Made by a program: the position numbers and the translations under genes
Shown here: positions 33,070 through 43,589 of the stretch, piece after piece
Layout: every line of letters begins with the position of its first letter
How positions within the stretch are numbered: the stretch's first letter is position 1
Source of the DNA: Raffaelea ambrosiae
Taxonomy: Eukaryota; Ascomycota; Sordariomycetes; Ophiostomatales; Ophiostomataceae
Assembly (NCBI GenBank): GCA_002778195.1
Contig: PCDI01000005.1
Coordinates: forward strand, 3,421,102-3,485,101
Reading direction: 5' to 3'
DNA length: 64,000 bases
Notes under the pieces: model-generated
What the model was told of the DNA's origin: nothing
The model's input: the letters and a program-made list of their open reading frames with translations, nothing else
The model's database searches: none

Positions 33070-34416
33070 ATGGAAACTCTTCCGACGTTTGCCCAGGAGG
33101 CTGCCATCCCTGATGCCCAGCCGGCCATCATGGAGAAGATCGAGGTGGCGTTGCCCATTCCTCCCTTCGATCCCAGCATCCATCTCAACTACTCGCCGCC
33201 CGCAGCCCGCTACACCTTCTCGAAGCTCGGGCTTCAGGTGCCCAAGGGCGTGCCAGACATCTGCTACACCGAGCCCTTCCAGCTCTTCTCGGAGGAGGGC
33301 ATCCGCATGATCCGCCGCGAGGTCTTCCGGCGCGAGTTCCTCGACAAGTACATGCGCTCATGGGACCGGGCACCCTGCCTGATCAGTGGCCACTACCCGG
33401 TCAAGAACGTACGGTTGCCTTGATTTGAAAAGAAAGACATGAAAGAGAGACATATCACACCACACACAAGCACAAAGCACAAAGCACAAAAGCACAAAAG
33501 CACAGAAAAATCGAAACAAGAAACAAGAAACAAGAACCAGCACAGCAGCACCAAGAAGAAAGAAAGCACGTCATCAAAGTGCGGGCATGGAGCTAACTCA
33601 TTTCGCTCTTTTGTTTTTTTGTTTTCACTTCAACAGGACGGCACATTCCTCAAGCAAGCGATGATGCACCCGGTGACGCAAGCAGCGGTCAACTCGGCCT
33701 TTGGCTGCGCACTGAAACTGCAGCGCGACGAGAACGCGATGGGCTACATCAACGTGCAGCTGGGCGCGGAGGGCATCCCGGGCGTCTACCGACTAGGCGA
33801 GTACCCGACGAAGCCGCTGCCGGCGACCGAGGCGCCGCCGCCGTCGCAGTACGACAACATCCTGACGGACAGCTGGCACAAGGACACAACCCCTGTGGTG
33901 CTGGTTCTGATGCTGAGCGACACGTCGACGATGATTGGCGGCGAGACGGCGATCAAGAACGGCGCCGGCGAGATCCTCAAGGCCCGGGGCGCCAACGTGG
34001 GCGGTGCCGTCATGATGGCCGGCGCGTACGTCGAGCACGCGGCGCTGCGGGCCAACAACTGCGCGGAGCGGCTCAGCCTCGTCAACAGCTACGCCTACGC
34101 GGACCCCAACGCGGACGACAGCGGCACCACGCTGCGCAGCGTCAACACGGGCTTCGACAACATGTCGCACGTCAAGAACACGTTCATGGAGCTCAAGCTG
34201 GCGCGCCTGCGCGACCGCTGCAACCTGGCCCTCGAGGAGGTCCACGAGCGCCGCCTCAACGGCGAGCTGCCCAGCCAGGAGGAGTGCGAGGCCTGGGTGC
34301 GCGACCAGATCAGCCTGCTCAGGCACACGGCCTGGGAGCTCTTTGAGCGCATACCCAACCACTTGGGCAAGGACATGCCCGAGGATGCTCTCAAGAACTA
34401 CCTGGCCGATGCTTAG
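33070..34416 (+). CDS. 2OG-Fe(II)-oxygenase-like fungal protein of unknown substrate
   Basis: Exons 33070-33408 and 33637-34416, 372 aa. The N-terminal part carries FSKLGLQVPKGVPDICYTEPFQLFSEEG. The second exon looks like a double-stranded beta-helix dioxygenase: SWHKDTTPVVLVLML supplies His194-x-Asp196, GGETAIKNGAGEI is the usual post-strand turn, and YVEHAAL supplies the distal His247 followed by ERLSLVNSYAY with Arg258 as candidate 2OG-binding residue. This is the pattern of fungal proteins usually left as hypothetical or Fe2OG-domain proteins. The C-terminal third is helical and charged. No signal peptide or membrane segment is visible, so it is probably cytosolic. Substrate and pathway are unknown. 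Confidence 0.85.
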
Positions 34417-34435
34417 GAGAGAGGTATGTCATGCA

Positions 34436-34437
<2 letters not shown>

Positions 34438-34469
<32 letters not shown>
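34438..34469. repeat. (AT)16 microsatellite
   Basis: Perfect alternating AT for 32 bases, about 20 bp after the stop of the preceding gene and so likely within its 3' UTR. Confidence 0.95.
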
Positions 34470-34472
<3 letters not shown>

Positions 34473-35375
34473 TGGCCATATTATGTGATGAGAGTCCCTC
34501 CCCTTTTTTTTTAATAAATAATGTGACTGACGATGAAAGGAAAGGTCCAGAAAGAAAAAAAGAAAAAAAAAGGGCAAAAAAAGGCAAAAAAAAAATTATT
34601 GTCACCTCTTTTATGAGCACGATTTATGACTTATAATATAGTAGAGTGACATGGCTGTGTGTCGCCATGGAAGGATAGAGTATTGTTGGACTTGAGAGCG
34701 TGTTTCATTTAAGTGTTCTTTTTTTTTTTTTTGCGTTCTGAGTTTGCGTTTTTGTTTTTCAAGACGAATCTTCCATGTTTATATATACGTGTATTGACTC
34801 GTGGCCATCACGTGGGATGGCCCCCACCCCCTCCTGCACAAGAAACAGGTTCTCGTCGTCTATTTACCAATTCAGATTGAATCACAGTTTTATTTAATGG
34901 ACTTATCCCTCCGGTCTCCGGGGCCATCGTGTTTGATTTTCGGAGCGTCTCCGCTTCATTCCTGCATGCATCCGCGCGCTAGCTCGCTCGGCAGTGGGTT
35001 GGAGTTGTGCAAATCCGTCTCGGTGCTTTTTATTTTGATTTATGAGATCCTTTTCGGAGCTCCTTCTTCGGCCGCTCTGTGCTTTCTGTACTGTCTATGT
35101 ACTTGGTCCGCCATCTCTGTTCCTTCTTGTTGCATAGCCCGCCGTGTATACTCAATCTCGTGAACCCTCGTTTCTTTGTGAAACAAATACGCCTCGACTT
35201 GCCCTCTTAGGTATCATTCATTGGCAGCCCATCCGCCATCGTCCCACTTTCTTATCTGCAGCCAGCGAAATGCAATCTGGGCTATACTGTACATACACAG
35301 AAGCTGGAAGTTGCCGTCACACAAATGGCCTCACTATACGGCCTGGACGCCCAACCTGGCAGATGACTCTGCTAT

Positions 35376-35430
35376 GTGCCTCTCGTAGCCTCTCATGTGC
35401 CTCTCGTAGCCTCTCCTATGCCTCTCCTAT
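35376..35430. repeat. 21-bp tandem duplication with partial third copy
   Basis: The unit starting GTGCCTCTCGTAGCCTCTC is repeated at 35376-35396 and 35397-35417, then a shortened ATGCCTCTCCTATG follows. Internally it is built from CCTCTC half-units. Confidence 0.8.
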
Positions 35431-35519
35431 GTTTTTTCCCCCCGATTGTCGTTCTCAACATACGCCTCCCCAACATGGTCCCTTTGGAATCAGCAAAAGC
35501 TTCACACCGCCACAGCCCT

Positions 35520-36776
35520 TCACCACGGGTAGGAGTGCGCCTCGTCCTCCTTGGACAGATCCAGGCCCCGCTCGAGCTGCTTGCGGTGCTCCTCGTCCAG
35601 GTACTCGAGCAGCACGTCGCCGTACTTTTCGCGGCCCTTGTAGACGGACACGTCCTCGTCCCAGCTGCGCACGGCGCTGGCGAGGCGGCCGGGCACGTAG
35701 TCCTCCTGGGCCAGCTCGGTGATGGGGTGGAAGTAGGTGCGGACGGTGAAGACGACGGCGCGCGACTTGGGCAGGCGGCGCAGCGACTGGCGCTCGGAGC
35801 GGAAGTAGTGGTGCTCGATGGCGCGGTCCTTCTCGGCGGTGCTCCAGCTGACGACGGGGCTGTCCTCGCTGCCGATGCTCCAGCTCCAGGCGAGGGCGTC
35901 GTCGACCTGGATGAAGTAGTTGTTGCGGCAGTAGATCTGGTCGCAGCGCAGCCGCTTGAAGAAGTTGGACATGCCCTTGTGCAGCTTCTCCTTGTAGTGC
36001 GGCACGTCGCCGGACGTGTGGATCTCCTCCAGCGACATGCCGTACTTGTCCGTCAGCCGCCAGAAGCCGGCCAGCAGGATGGCGCCCGCCTTGAGGAAGT
36101 AGCGCCCGTCGGGGCCCTCCATCATGATGGCCAGGTCGTCCTGCACGAGCCGCGCGCACATCGCCATCGGGTCCTCCGCCAGCGGCCGCTCGACCGTGTT
36201 GAACGACTCGCCCGACCACAGGTTGTCGATGCCCACGGGCGTGCGCCGGAACAGCGTCGGATAGCGCCCCGGCAGGTACGCCACGAGCTCGTCCAGCAGC
36301 TCCGTCGCGGCGTCGTACGCCTCGGGCGCCGTGGCCGCGCATTTCTCGCCGCGCTCGGCCAGGCGCTCCGTCTTGGACTGGTGGTACTTGGGGTAGTGGT
36401 TGTCCAGCTCGATCCAGTCCTGCGGCTGCACGGAGCGCAGGCCCATGGTCACATGGTACTTGGGGCCATATCGGAACGCACGGTACGGCAGCGGCTTGGT
36501 GTCCTTGATCGACCAGTCGGGGAACGGCTCCGGTGTCGGCATCACATACGGCTTCTCGGGCGCAGAACGGCTGCTGCTGCTGCTGCTGCTGCCGCCGCCA
36601 TTCTTCTCGGTCAGTCTGTGGCTCCGAATGCTCGGGAGAGTGAACTTGGACTGTTTTCGGCTGCCGCCCGCACGCGCTGTGACCAGGCAGTAGACGGCCA
36701 TGAGGCACAACAGAGCGCCGCCTGCTATCCAGAGATAAGCCGCAGGCACCGCCGTAGCGCTGAGGAGCAGGCCCAT
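35520..36776 (-). CDS. DUF3445 protein, haem-dependent oxidative N-demethylase-like, membrane anchored (copy A)
   Basis: Intronless frame of 418 aa from the ATG at 36776. A hydrophobic N-terminal segment (about residues 10-32, AAYLWIAGGALLCLMAVYCLV) is followed by a Ser-rich linker, suggesting a single membrane anchor. The rest is DUF3445: PYRAFRYGPKYHVTMGLRSVQPQDWIELD, then GRYFLKAGAILLAGFWRL, IHTSGDVPHYKEKLHKGMSNFF, ALAWSWSIG, LRRLPKSRAVVFTVRTYFHPI and a basic/acidic tail ending HSYPW. The bacterial relatives (HODM) are haem proteins that oxidatively N-demethylate amines; the fungal proteins have no established reaction that I know of. A second DUF3445 gene lies 7 kb downstream on the same strand. 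The 1.2 kb upstream region is shared with a divergent cupin gene. Confidence 0.9.
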   Translation of the reverse strand: MGLLLSATAVPAAYLWIAGGALLCLMAVYCLVTARAGGSRKQSKFTLPSIRSHRLTEKNGGGSSSSSSSRSAPEKPYVMPTPEPFPDWSIKDTKPLPYRAFRYGPKYHVTMGLRSVQPQDWIELDNHYPKYHQSKTERLAERGEKCAATAPEAYDAATELLDELVAYLPGRYPTLFRRTPVGIDNLWSGESFNTVERPLAEDPMAMCARLVQDDLAIMMEGPDGRYFLKAGAILLAGFWRLTDKYGMSLEEIHTSGDVPHYKEKLHKGMSNFFKRLRCDQIYCRNNYFIQVDDALAWSWSIGSEDSPVVSWSTAEKDRAIEHHYFRSERQSLRRLPKSRAVVFTVRTYFHPITELAQEDYVPGRLASAVRSWDEDVSVYKGREKYGDVLLEYLDEEHRKQLERGLDLSKEDEAHSYPW

Positions 36777-37956
36777 GGTGTTGCAGTCTGGCTGGGTTCT
36801 ATAGAGAAAAAGAGGCGTGGGGTGCGAAGGGAGCGAGAGCGACCACAGAAGAGTGTCGTGTGGATGGCGCGGCAAGGGCGGCGAGAAAGAAGAGCTGTTC
36901 GTCGAGAGAAGGAGAGAAATGGGGAAAAAGAAAGAAAGAAAGAAAGAAAAGAAAAAAAAAAAGACTCGGGGCGAGGCACTTTACGCAGCGATATCTAAAG
37001 ACGGGAGTGCGTCTGCAGAACAAGATACGATACAGAGAACAGCAAATCACGGATCCTCTCAGACGACTAGTTGGACAACCAAGACAAAAAAGACAAAAAG
37101 ACAAGACAGAGAAAGAAGATGGCTGTCTTTCCCGTGGCCCTTTCCCTCCCTTCCCCCCCCCTTCCCCCAACAACAACCACCGTCCAAGAGAGAAGCTCAG
37201 TCTGTTTATACGCCGACCTGGCTTGTCTGATTTGCCTCTTTTTGCCAATTGCTCGCTGGCACCGCGAAATCTAGCCTCTTCCAAGCACTGGCGGTTTTCC
37301 GAAAGCGTTTGAGCAACCGTTACGGTGGCCCCCCATGGATGAGGAAGATCAACGCGGACGATTGGCCTCTCGCTGGTCTCGCTGGCCTGGAGGAGTGGCC
37401 CGCCTGCTGCTGCGAGATGGGCCAGGGCGAATAGGCTCCCAGTGGCCGGCACCAGACTCTCCACCCCGCCCCGCTCTTGTCGAAGAGGCGCCGGCAGCCC
37501 TAAGCCGATTTGGCAATGTTTGCCTATCGGGGCTGTCTGTTGACGATAGGCGATGGGCCACCAATAACGGCCGACGTCACGACCGCAGGATATGGTAATG
37601 GAAACCGGAAGCGACAACCGCACGCCCAACGTCGTCAGCACAGAGCTGTCGGCCTCGGCGTTCGGCAAGCCAGCCAGCAGCGGGGTCCAAAGGGGCAAGC
37701 TGGCCGGAGCTTGGCAGCATATGAGCATCGCGCGCGGTGGCCATAAGAACGCGCCCTGTCTCGTTTGATCGTTCATCTGGCAGCTCTTCTTTGCTTCTTT
37801 GTCTTCGCTCATCCCGCTTCCGTGTTCTCCATCGTCCCCCATTGCGTCTTCTCTGTCGCCTGTTGATCCCAAGACTTGTTTCCATCTTCTTTTTGAACTA
37901 CTCTCTCTCCCCAACCTGCCAACCACCAAAAAAAAACCACCCCCGCCATCGTCACC
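36777..37956. promoter_or_regulatory. Divergent promoter region of DUF3445 copy A and the cupin gene
   Basis: 1.18 kb between two divergent start codons. It contains a GAAA microsatellite, C-rich and CAAC-rich stretches and pyrimidine tracts near the cupin start, which is typical of fungal promoters. No clear TATA box was seen. Open frames here have no protein-like features. Confidence 0.5.
36923..36962. repeat. GAAA microsatellite with poly-A tail
   Basis: Six or so AAAG/GAAA units degrade into a poly-A run. It lies in the 5' region of DUF3445 copy A, where the transcript would carry a CTTT tract. Confidence 0.85.
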
Positions 37957-38319
37957 ATGTCTACCCCGGCTCTCAAGCACTACCCCCAGGCCCAGTCCAA
38001 GTACGAGATTCCTCTGCTGGCTGGCGACAATGCCTACCTCGGCGACCTCTTCACCAGCGAGGAGCGCGACCCGGAGAAGCCGATCTCGTGCGGTCTCTTC
38101 CGCCTGAAGAAGGGCGAGGACCTCGTCTACGAGTACACCTACGACGAGATGAAGATCATCCTCGAGGGCGACTACACCATCTCGGACGAGACCGGCCAGG
38201 AGATCAATGCCAAGCCGGGCGATGTCTTCTACTTTCCCAAGGGCTCCAAGATCACGTTCAAGACCAGCGACTACGGCCTGGCCTTCTACTGCGGCCAGCG
38301 CCCCAAGAGCGCCTTCTAA
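37957..38319 (+). CDS. Small cupin protein, EutQ-like
   Basis: Intronless 120-aa frame with a good start context (tcaccATGTC). The whole protein is one cupin: CGLFRLKKGEDLVYEYTYDEMKIILEGDYTI forms motif 1 and GQEINAKPGDVFYFPKGSKITFKTSDYGLAFYC forms motif 2. It resembles the EutQ/cupin_2 family associated with ethanolamine or amine metabolism in bacteria. The metal-binding histidines of typical cupins are absent: motif 1 has Tyr-Glu-Tyr where His-x-His would be expected, so a non-metal role or altered chemistry is likely. It is divergent from DUF3445 copy A and convergent with the large Zn2Cys6 gene. Codon use looks strongly biased to C-ending codons, consistent with good expression. Confidence 0.9.
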   Translation: MSTPALKHYPQAQSKYEIPLLAGDNAYLGDLFTSEERDPEKPISCGLFRLKKGEDLVYEYTYDEMKIILEGDYTISDETGQEINAKPGDVFYFPKGSKITFKTSDYGLAFYCGQRPKSAF

Positions 38320-39094
38320 GACTGCAGAAGAAACGACACCAAACAAAACAAAACAAAACACTCAAAAAGAAAAAAAGAAAAAAAGAAAACCACAGAGGGA
38401 TGAAGACATGACTGGAAGAAAAAACGTCTGGATCACTGACCTGGCTGGGAAAGGCAGCATGGTTTTTTAGAAGGGGTTTTTTATAGTTTTTTTTTTAAGT
38501 TATTTTGTTGTTTTTCAAAGGCATTTTCAAAGCAATTGCAAACGCGCAACTTGTATCTATCTCAGGGAAAGCAGAAGGGCAGACAACGCAAAGGCACGAG
38601 GTCAAATCAATAGCCATAGTATCCCATAAGCCACATCCAAATCCAAACACGTCCCATTCCATATTCCCAGTCCCGGTCCCAGTCCCAGTCCCAGATCCAG
38701 GCTCCCCCCCCCGGCCTGTCCCGTGCCTGTCCACATACATTGGTGTGTTCACAGGAGCCACAAACGCCCTTACTTGTTTCGTAACCCGATGAGAACATTC
38801 TGGCCTGAAATTTGTCATAGCAAAAGCAAAAGAAAATTAATAGAGCGTAAGAAAAGCGTAGGACCAAAAAAAATAGGGAAAAGCAAAAGAACTGGCTGCC
38901 ACGACAAAAAGAATAAGAGTGCGCAAAATTCAAGATCCGAAGCCACCCCCCCTGAAAGTAGTCATTGCAGTCGTACTGTCCAAAGCAGCAATATAAATCG
39001 TTCCTGCCTTTATTTTTCTAGCAAAAGGCACTCTCACACCACGCCACCTCGCCTCTCCTTTCTCTCTCTCCATTCTCTGTCCTTCCTCGTCCTC
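38320..39094. other. Spacer between convergent cupin and Zn2Cys6 genes
   Basis: A-rich and T-rich sequence expected to hold both 3' UTRs, plus a hexanucleotide repeat. No supported coding sequence. Confidence 0.5.
38665..38700. repeat. TCCCAG hexanucleotide repeat, six units
   Basis: Six consecutive units of TCCCAG, two of them with one substitution (TCCCGG, ATCCAG). Confidence 0.9.
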
Positions 39095-42000
39095 CTACCC
39101 AAACATCGACCGCAGGTCGTTCGCCTCCATGACGTCGATCCAGTGCGGCGGCTGCATTCCGGGTGGCGTGTGGTCGTAGGCGCGCCAGATGGCCGATACG
39201 AGCTCCTTGGCCACGGCGACCGGCGTCGGCGGCAGGCTGCTCTCCAGGATGCTCAGGCGGTGCATCACAAAGTGCCGCGCAGCGCTGACGTCCACGGAAA
39301 TGTCGGACGCCCCCGCACCATCGGGCGTCGGCATGCCGGCGGGCAAGGCCGACATGAGCGAGTCGTTGCCGGCGCCGTTGCCCATCAGATGCGTAATGTA
39401 CGACGACAGGTTGTTGGGGCTGTGCAGGAGAGGAATGCCCGCGTGGAGAGGCCGCCCGGACGACGTGCCGGATGCCGGGCCGCCGCCGCCGCCTCCTCCT
39501 CCTCCTCCTCCTCCGCCGTTGTTGTTGTTGTTGTTGTTGTCGTTGGGGTTGCCGCCGCCGCCGCCGCCGCCGGCATCGCACGTGATCCCGCCAATGTTGC
39601 TCATATAAAACGCCGGCAGCGGCCCAAACAGGTTGGGTGCCGCGGACACGGGCACATCGAAGGCGGTACCGCCCCCGCCACCGCCACCACTGCCGCCTAC
39701 CGTGGCTGGTCCACCAAAAGCAGCCGCCGCCTGCACGGGCGTGGCATTCTGCTGGCGCAGCCCCGTGCTGGCCGTGATGTACAGCAGAGGCTGGATGACA
39801 CGGCTGCCCGACGTGGGCGGGATGCGCTCGAGGACCTTGATGAGGTGCAGGCACAGGGGCGTGATCCATTCGCGCCAGAGCACGTTCTCGTCGTTCACCG
39901 GCAGGTTGCGGGAGGGCAGGCGCAGCGAGACCAGGTGGGGGAAGGTCTGGTAGAGGTGGAGGAGCGAGGCGAGACGGTAGGCCTCGGCGACGAGGGCCAG
40001 GTGCGACGACGGCGTGGTGAAGTCGCCCGTGTCGCCGTCCTCGCCGTCCGCGTCGATCTCGAGGTCGAGCAGCTTCTCCTCGAGCTGCTCGGCACGCGCA
40101 AACTCCTGGAAGGGCACCGGGAACAGGTCCATCTGCAGCATCAGGCGGGGCTGCTGCCGGAACCGTCGACACAGCCGCACGGCCTCGGCAAAGAGACGCG
40201 ACGTCAGCGACGACACGCCGGTCCACGGATGCGGCGCCTCCTTCGGCACGCGAGGCGAGGGTGCGTGTTCGGGCCGCAGCGGGAACAGCGTGTTGCTGGT
40301 GGGAGGATGGGTGGGGAGATGGGGGGTGCCGGAGCTGTCGCCGCTCATGTCGAGGTCCAGATGATCCAGATTGAAGTCCAGGGGCAGGCTGTTTCTGCTG
40401 TGCGGGCCCTGGTTGCTGTTCACCGGGTTGTCGTGGCCATGGATGCTGCTGCTGCTGCTGCTGTTGTTGTTGTTGTTGTTGTTCTTGCTGCTTCCGGGCC
40501 CTCCTCTTCCTCCTGCTCCCATCAGCAACATCGACAGCTCGTCGAGGCTGCCATCGGCGGCACCGCTCCGGGTGAGATCGTGCATGTCTTCGTCGGCCTC
40601 CTCTTCGTCGTCGTGGACGACGGCCAGCAGCATGCTGCAGTAGGTCATGCACTTGTTGAAGAAGGCCAGGCGCTCGGCATCGAGCGTGCCGGGCGCCGCG
40701 GGCGGCTGCTGGTTCAGGCGCTGCAGCAGCTGCCTGGCCTCGCGGAAAAACGGCAGGCCCAGCCCGCGCGGGTCGACCCAGCAGATGGTGGTGCCGAGGC
40801 CAAACAGCGAGAACAGCAGGCCCGTGGGGACCGACTGCAGGCGCTGCGGCTGGCTCTTGACGATCTGCAGCTCCATCTGGACGTAGTCGGTGGCGCGCTG
40901 CATCAGCCGCAGGGCGGGCTGGCGCATGTTGGGGCTGCGCGAGGCCATAAAGGCCGCCGACATGCTCTCCAGCGAGCTGCACACGGTGACCGAGTTGCGC
41001 CACAGGTCGATGGCGATGGTGCGGATCGGGTTCGTGTCCGAGTCGTAGCCCGACCAGGCCGGACACACGTTCTCGAACCAGTTCGTGATAAAGGCAGACG
41101 ACGTGTCCACCAGGCCCCGGTTGGCGAGGAAGGGCACGCTGGTGCTGGCCCGGTGGTGGCTGCTCGGGCCGCGCTGGGTCTGGATGAGATCCTGTTGGTG
41201 GTGCTGGTGCTGGTGCGGGTGCTGGTGCGGGTGCGGGTGCGGGTGATGGTGGCGTTGGTGCGGGGAAGCAGCGTGGCGGCTGCTGCTGCTGCTGCCCACG
41301 GTCGTCTCGCTGTGGTGGCGGGCGAGCTTCGGGCGCGATGACGATGTCTGGCCGATGATGCTGCTGGCGCCGCTGCTGGCGCCCGCCTCGACACGCATGG
41401 TGGGCGTCATGTCCATGATGAGCTGGTCGTTGACGTTGTCGTCATGGTCGTCGTCGTCGTCGCCGCCGTCGTCATAGTCGTCGTCGTTGGCATCCCGAGC
41501 TGCCCTTCCGGCGTCTTCGTCCACGGGCGGCTGGAACGACAGGCCGATGTCCGCCTGGAACGAGGACGGCAGCGACTGGCTGAGCACGGATGCTGCTTCG
41601 CTGAGGCTATCGCTGCTGTCGGTCTGGCTTCTGTTGGCGGACAGCGAGAACGAGCGTGACTTGCGCTTTTTCACAGGCCGGCTGATGCGGCCAATTCTGG
41701 GCCCTGCTACTGGTGGTGGTGGTGGTGGTGGTGCTGCTGCTGCTGCTGCTCCTGCTGCTGCTGCTGCTCCTGGTGCATGGCCGGAGGATGCAGCGGGCGG
41801 CCTGGATGCCGATGGCCTGGATGATGATGGTCTGGATGATGATGCCTGCGATGGGGGGCTGCTGCGGCTGCCATCGCGAGGAGGCGGCTGCGCGCCGCCG
41901 GCTGGGAGACGCGGAGTGTCCTGCGACGGCACGGCCGAGAATGTGTATTCCTGCGGCTGGAAGGACTGGGCGGCCAGGTCAGGCTGGTGCTTGAACGACC

Positions 42001-42484
42001 ACCGGACCCCCTGCCAGTACCCTCCGCACTGGAGGCCTTTCTGGGTGCATCGCAGACAAGCAGGTCTCGTCTCGTCACATTTCAACTGCGGCCCGATGTC
42101 AGTATATCTTGCTGTCACTCTCGCCGGAGCACCCGCGTGGCATTGCCGAATGCGGCTAATATGAGCTGTGGCCTGGCCTGCTAAAACCCCCCCTTGCATT
42201 TTGCCCTTTTCCCTTCTCTTGTCTTTTTTCGACTCCTCTCTCTCTCATACACGCTTATCAGGATCGGCTCTTGGCTGCGCCTCTCTCTGTGCGTGCTGCG
42301 TCTGGACGCTCTTCGCGAGAGCATCCTTGCGGGCCTCTCTCTCTCGCCCTCTTCCTCCTCCTCTCTCCTGCTCGCGGACTCGACTCACGTGTTTGGCCTT
42401 GCAAGTAAGACACCCTGCCCGCGAACGAGTAGGGAGACCAGCTCTGGGTCGGCGTACGGAACCAGGGCTCTTCGGTGGCACCAT
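39095..42484 (-). CDS. Large Zn2Cys6 transcription factor with extensive low-complexity tracts
   Basis: Exons 42484-42389 and 42085-39095, 1028 aa. The intron (42086-42388) splits the zinc cluster, and joining restores it: Cys25, Cys28, Cys35, Cys42, Cys45 and Cys52 (CLTC-KAKHLKC-DETRPAC-LRC-TQKGLQC). Basic residues precede it (RRPRAGLPTRSRAG). Next comes a long disordered region with Ser, Ala/Pro, Asp and His runs (HPHPHPHQHPHQHQHHQQ). From about residue 390 there is a helical fungal regulatory domain: LVDTSSAFITNWFENVCPAWSGYDS, NSVTVCSSLESMSAAFMASRSP, then GLLFSLFGLGTTICWVDPRGLGLPFFREAR. Asn and Gly runs occur again near the C-terminus. It resembles regulators with the Fungal_trans_2 domain. 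It sits between two DUF3445 genes with a cupin gene beside it, so it could be a pathway regulator; that is inference. Confidence 0.9.
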
Positions 42485-43589
42485 TGAGCGACGGGACCTA
42501 GAAGAATGTCGGCAATACGACGTCCAAGCAGTCAAACGTCCGGGGAAGCATGTTTGTCAACAGCCTGTCTTGTGTGCTGGGGAGGGAGAAGTTGGAGTCA
42601 GCCTCTTTGGCGAAAAGAGCACTCGTCCACGAACAAGGAGGGGGAACAGTGCTTTCCTGGTCCCGGCACGGGCGACAGAGTCCACCACTGCCAACCCTGT
42701 GTGTCTGTGTAGGGGTGGTGGTGACTGATAAGGCATGGGCTGGGCTATGATTCGCTGGCCACGCATCCCTTAGGCCACCCCGTGCGCCTCTTACGGAGGG
42801 TCAGCGATAACACGTATATATAGAAAAAAAGGAAAGAAGAAAAAAAAAAAAAGCAGCCAATACCGAGATCGCACCCGGATCTACGACGACACTGGGTTGT
42901 GCCGATGGCGAGCCGCGATGGTCGTGTCGGGCGAGTCTTCTCGGCGAGGCTTTGGCGGCCACTTCACCGTTGAGGACTGAATTTGCGAGGACTGTCTATG
43001 GCATGCAGGCCGTTCCGCGCAGACAACTGCCCCCAGACCGGCCCGCCCCAATCTGGACAGGCACGCGGGCACGCGCTACCATCACGCACCACAGACAGCA
43101 CTGAGCGATCCAGGATGGCCGCGCGGGTCGGCCGCAGCCGGTGGAGTTATTAACAATCTCTTGATTCTGACCAGTGGTTCTGACCAGTGGCTCTGACCAG
43201 TGGTTCTGACCAGTGGCTCTGACCAGTGGCTCTGACCGGTGGGCGAGTCCCCCCCCAAAAGTGAGGGGTTAGCCTGCTTCGCTTGCCGAAAGCCTCCGCT
43301 TTCCCGACATAAACCCGCCCCAGGCAGCGCCTGCGTCGCAGTCTGCCACTGCCTCCACAACCTCCCCAGCGCTAGAGCTCGCCCTATCTGCCCTGGAAAT
43401 ACTCGTAACACCCGGAAACTCCAGCCTAGTCCTGGTGGGCCTTCGCCTGCGCCTTCCTGCTTCTGCGGGCTCCATAATGCGTGCGTGCTTTCCTCTTTGG
43501 GAGGTTTTCTGGGTCCTTTGCGTTCCTTTTTTTGTTCCTGTTCCCTTTGTTCCCTCTCTGTGCTCTCTCCCCGTTCCCTTCCTCCTCCC
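42485..43589. other. 1.1 kb spacer with tandem repeat
   Basis: Upstream region of the large Zn2Cys6 gene and 3' region of DUF3445 copy B, which lie in the same orientation. Holds a poly-A tract near 42830-42852 and the 13-bp repeat. No supported coding sequence. Confidence 0.5.
43166..43243. repeat. 13-bp tandem repeat, six units
   Basis: Six units of YTCTGACCAGTGG with alternating T/C in the first position; the last unit has CCGG in place of CCAG. It lies about 350 bp beyond the stop of DUF3445 copy B. Confidence 0.95.

Larger units (their letters stand above)
34417..35519. other. Spacer between convergent genes, repeat-rich
   Basis: Probable 3' UTRs of the two flanking genes. It holds an (AT)16 run, poly-A and poly-T tracts and a 21-bp duplication. 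No supported coding sequence. Confidence 0.5.

Noticed and set aside
36799..38361. 520-codon minus-strand open frame
   Set aside because: Its N-terminal part is the antisense of the cupin gene, and the rest is the low-complexity divergent promoter.
38723..41341. 872-codon plus-strand open frame
   Set aside because: Antisense of the large Zn2Cys6 gene; its long Val/Ala/Gly/Gln/Arg-rich runs come from trinucleotide repeats read backwards.
42840..42900. tRNA-like CCGATCGCACCCGGATC stretch
   Set aside because: No B-box GGTTCRANNCC, and no acceptor-stem pairing could be found around it.
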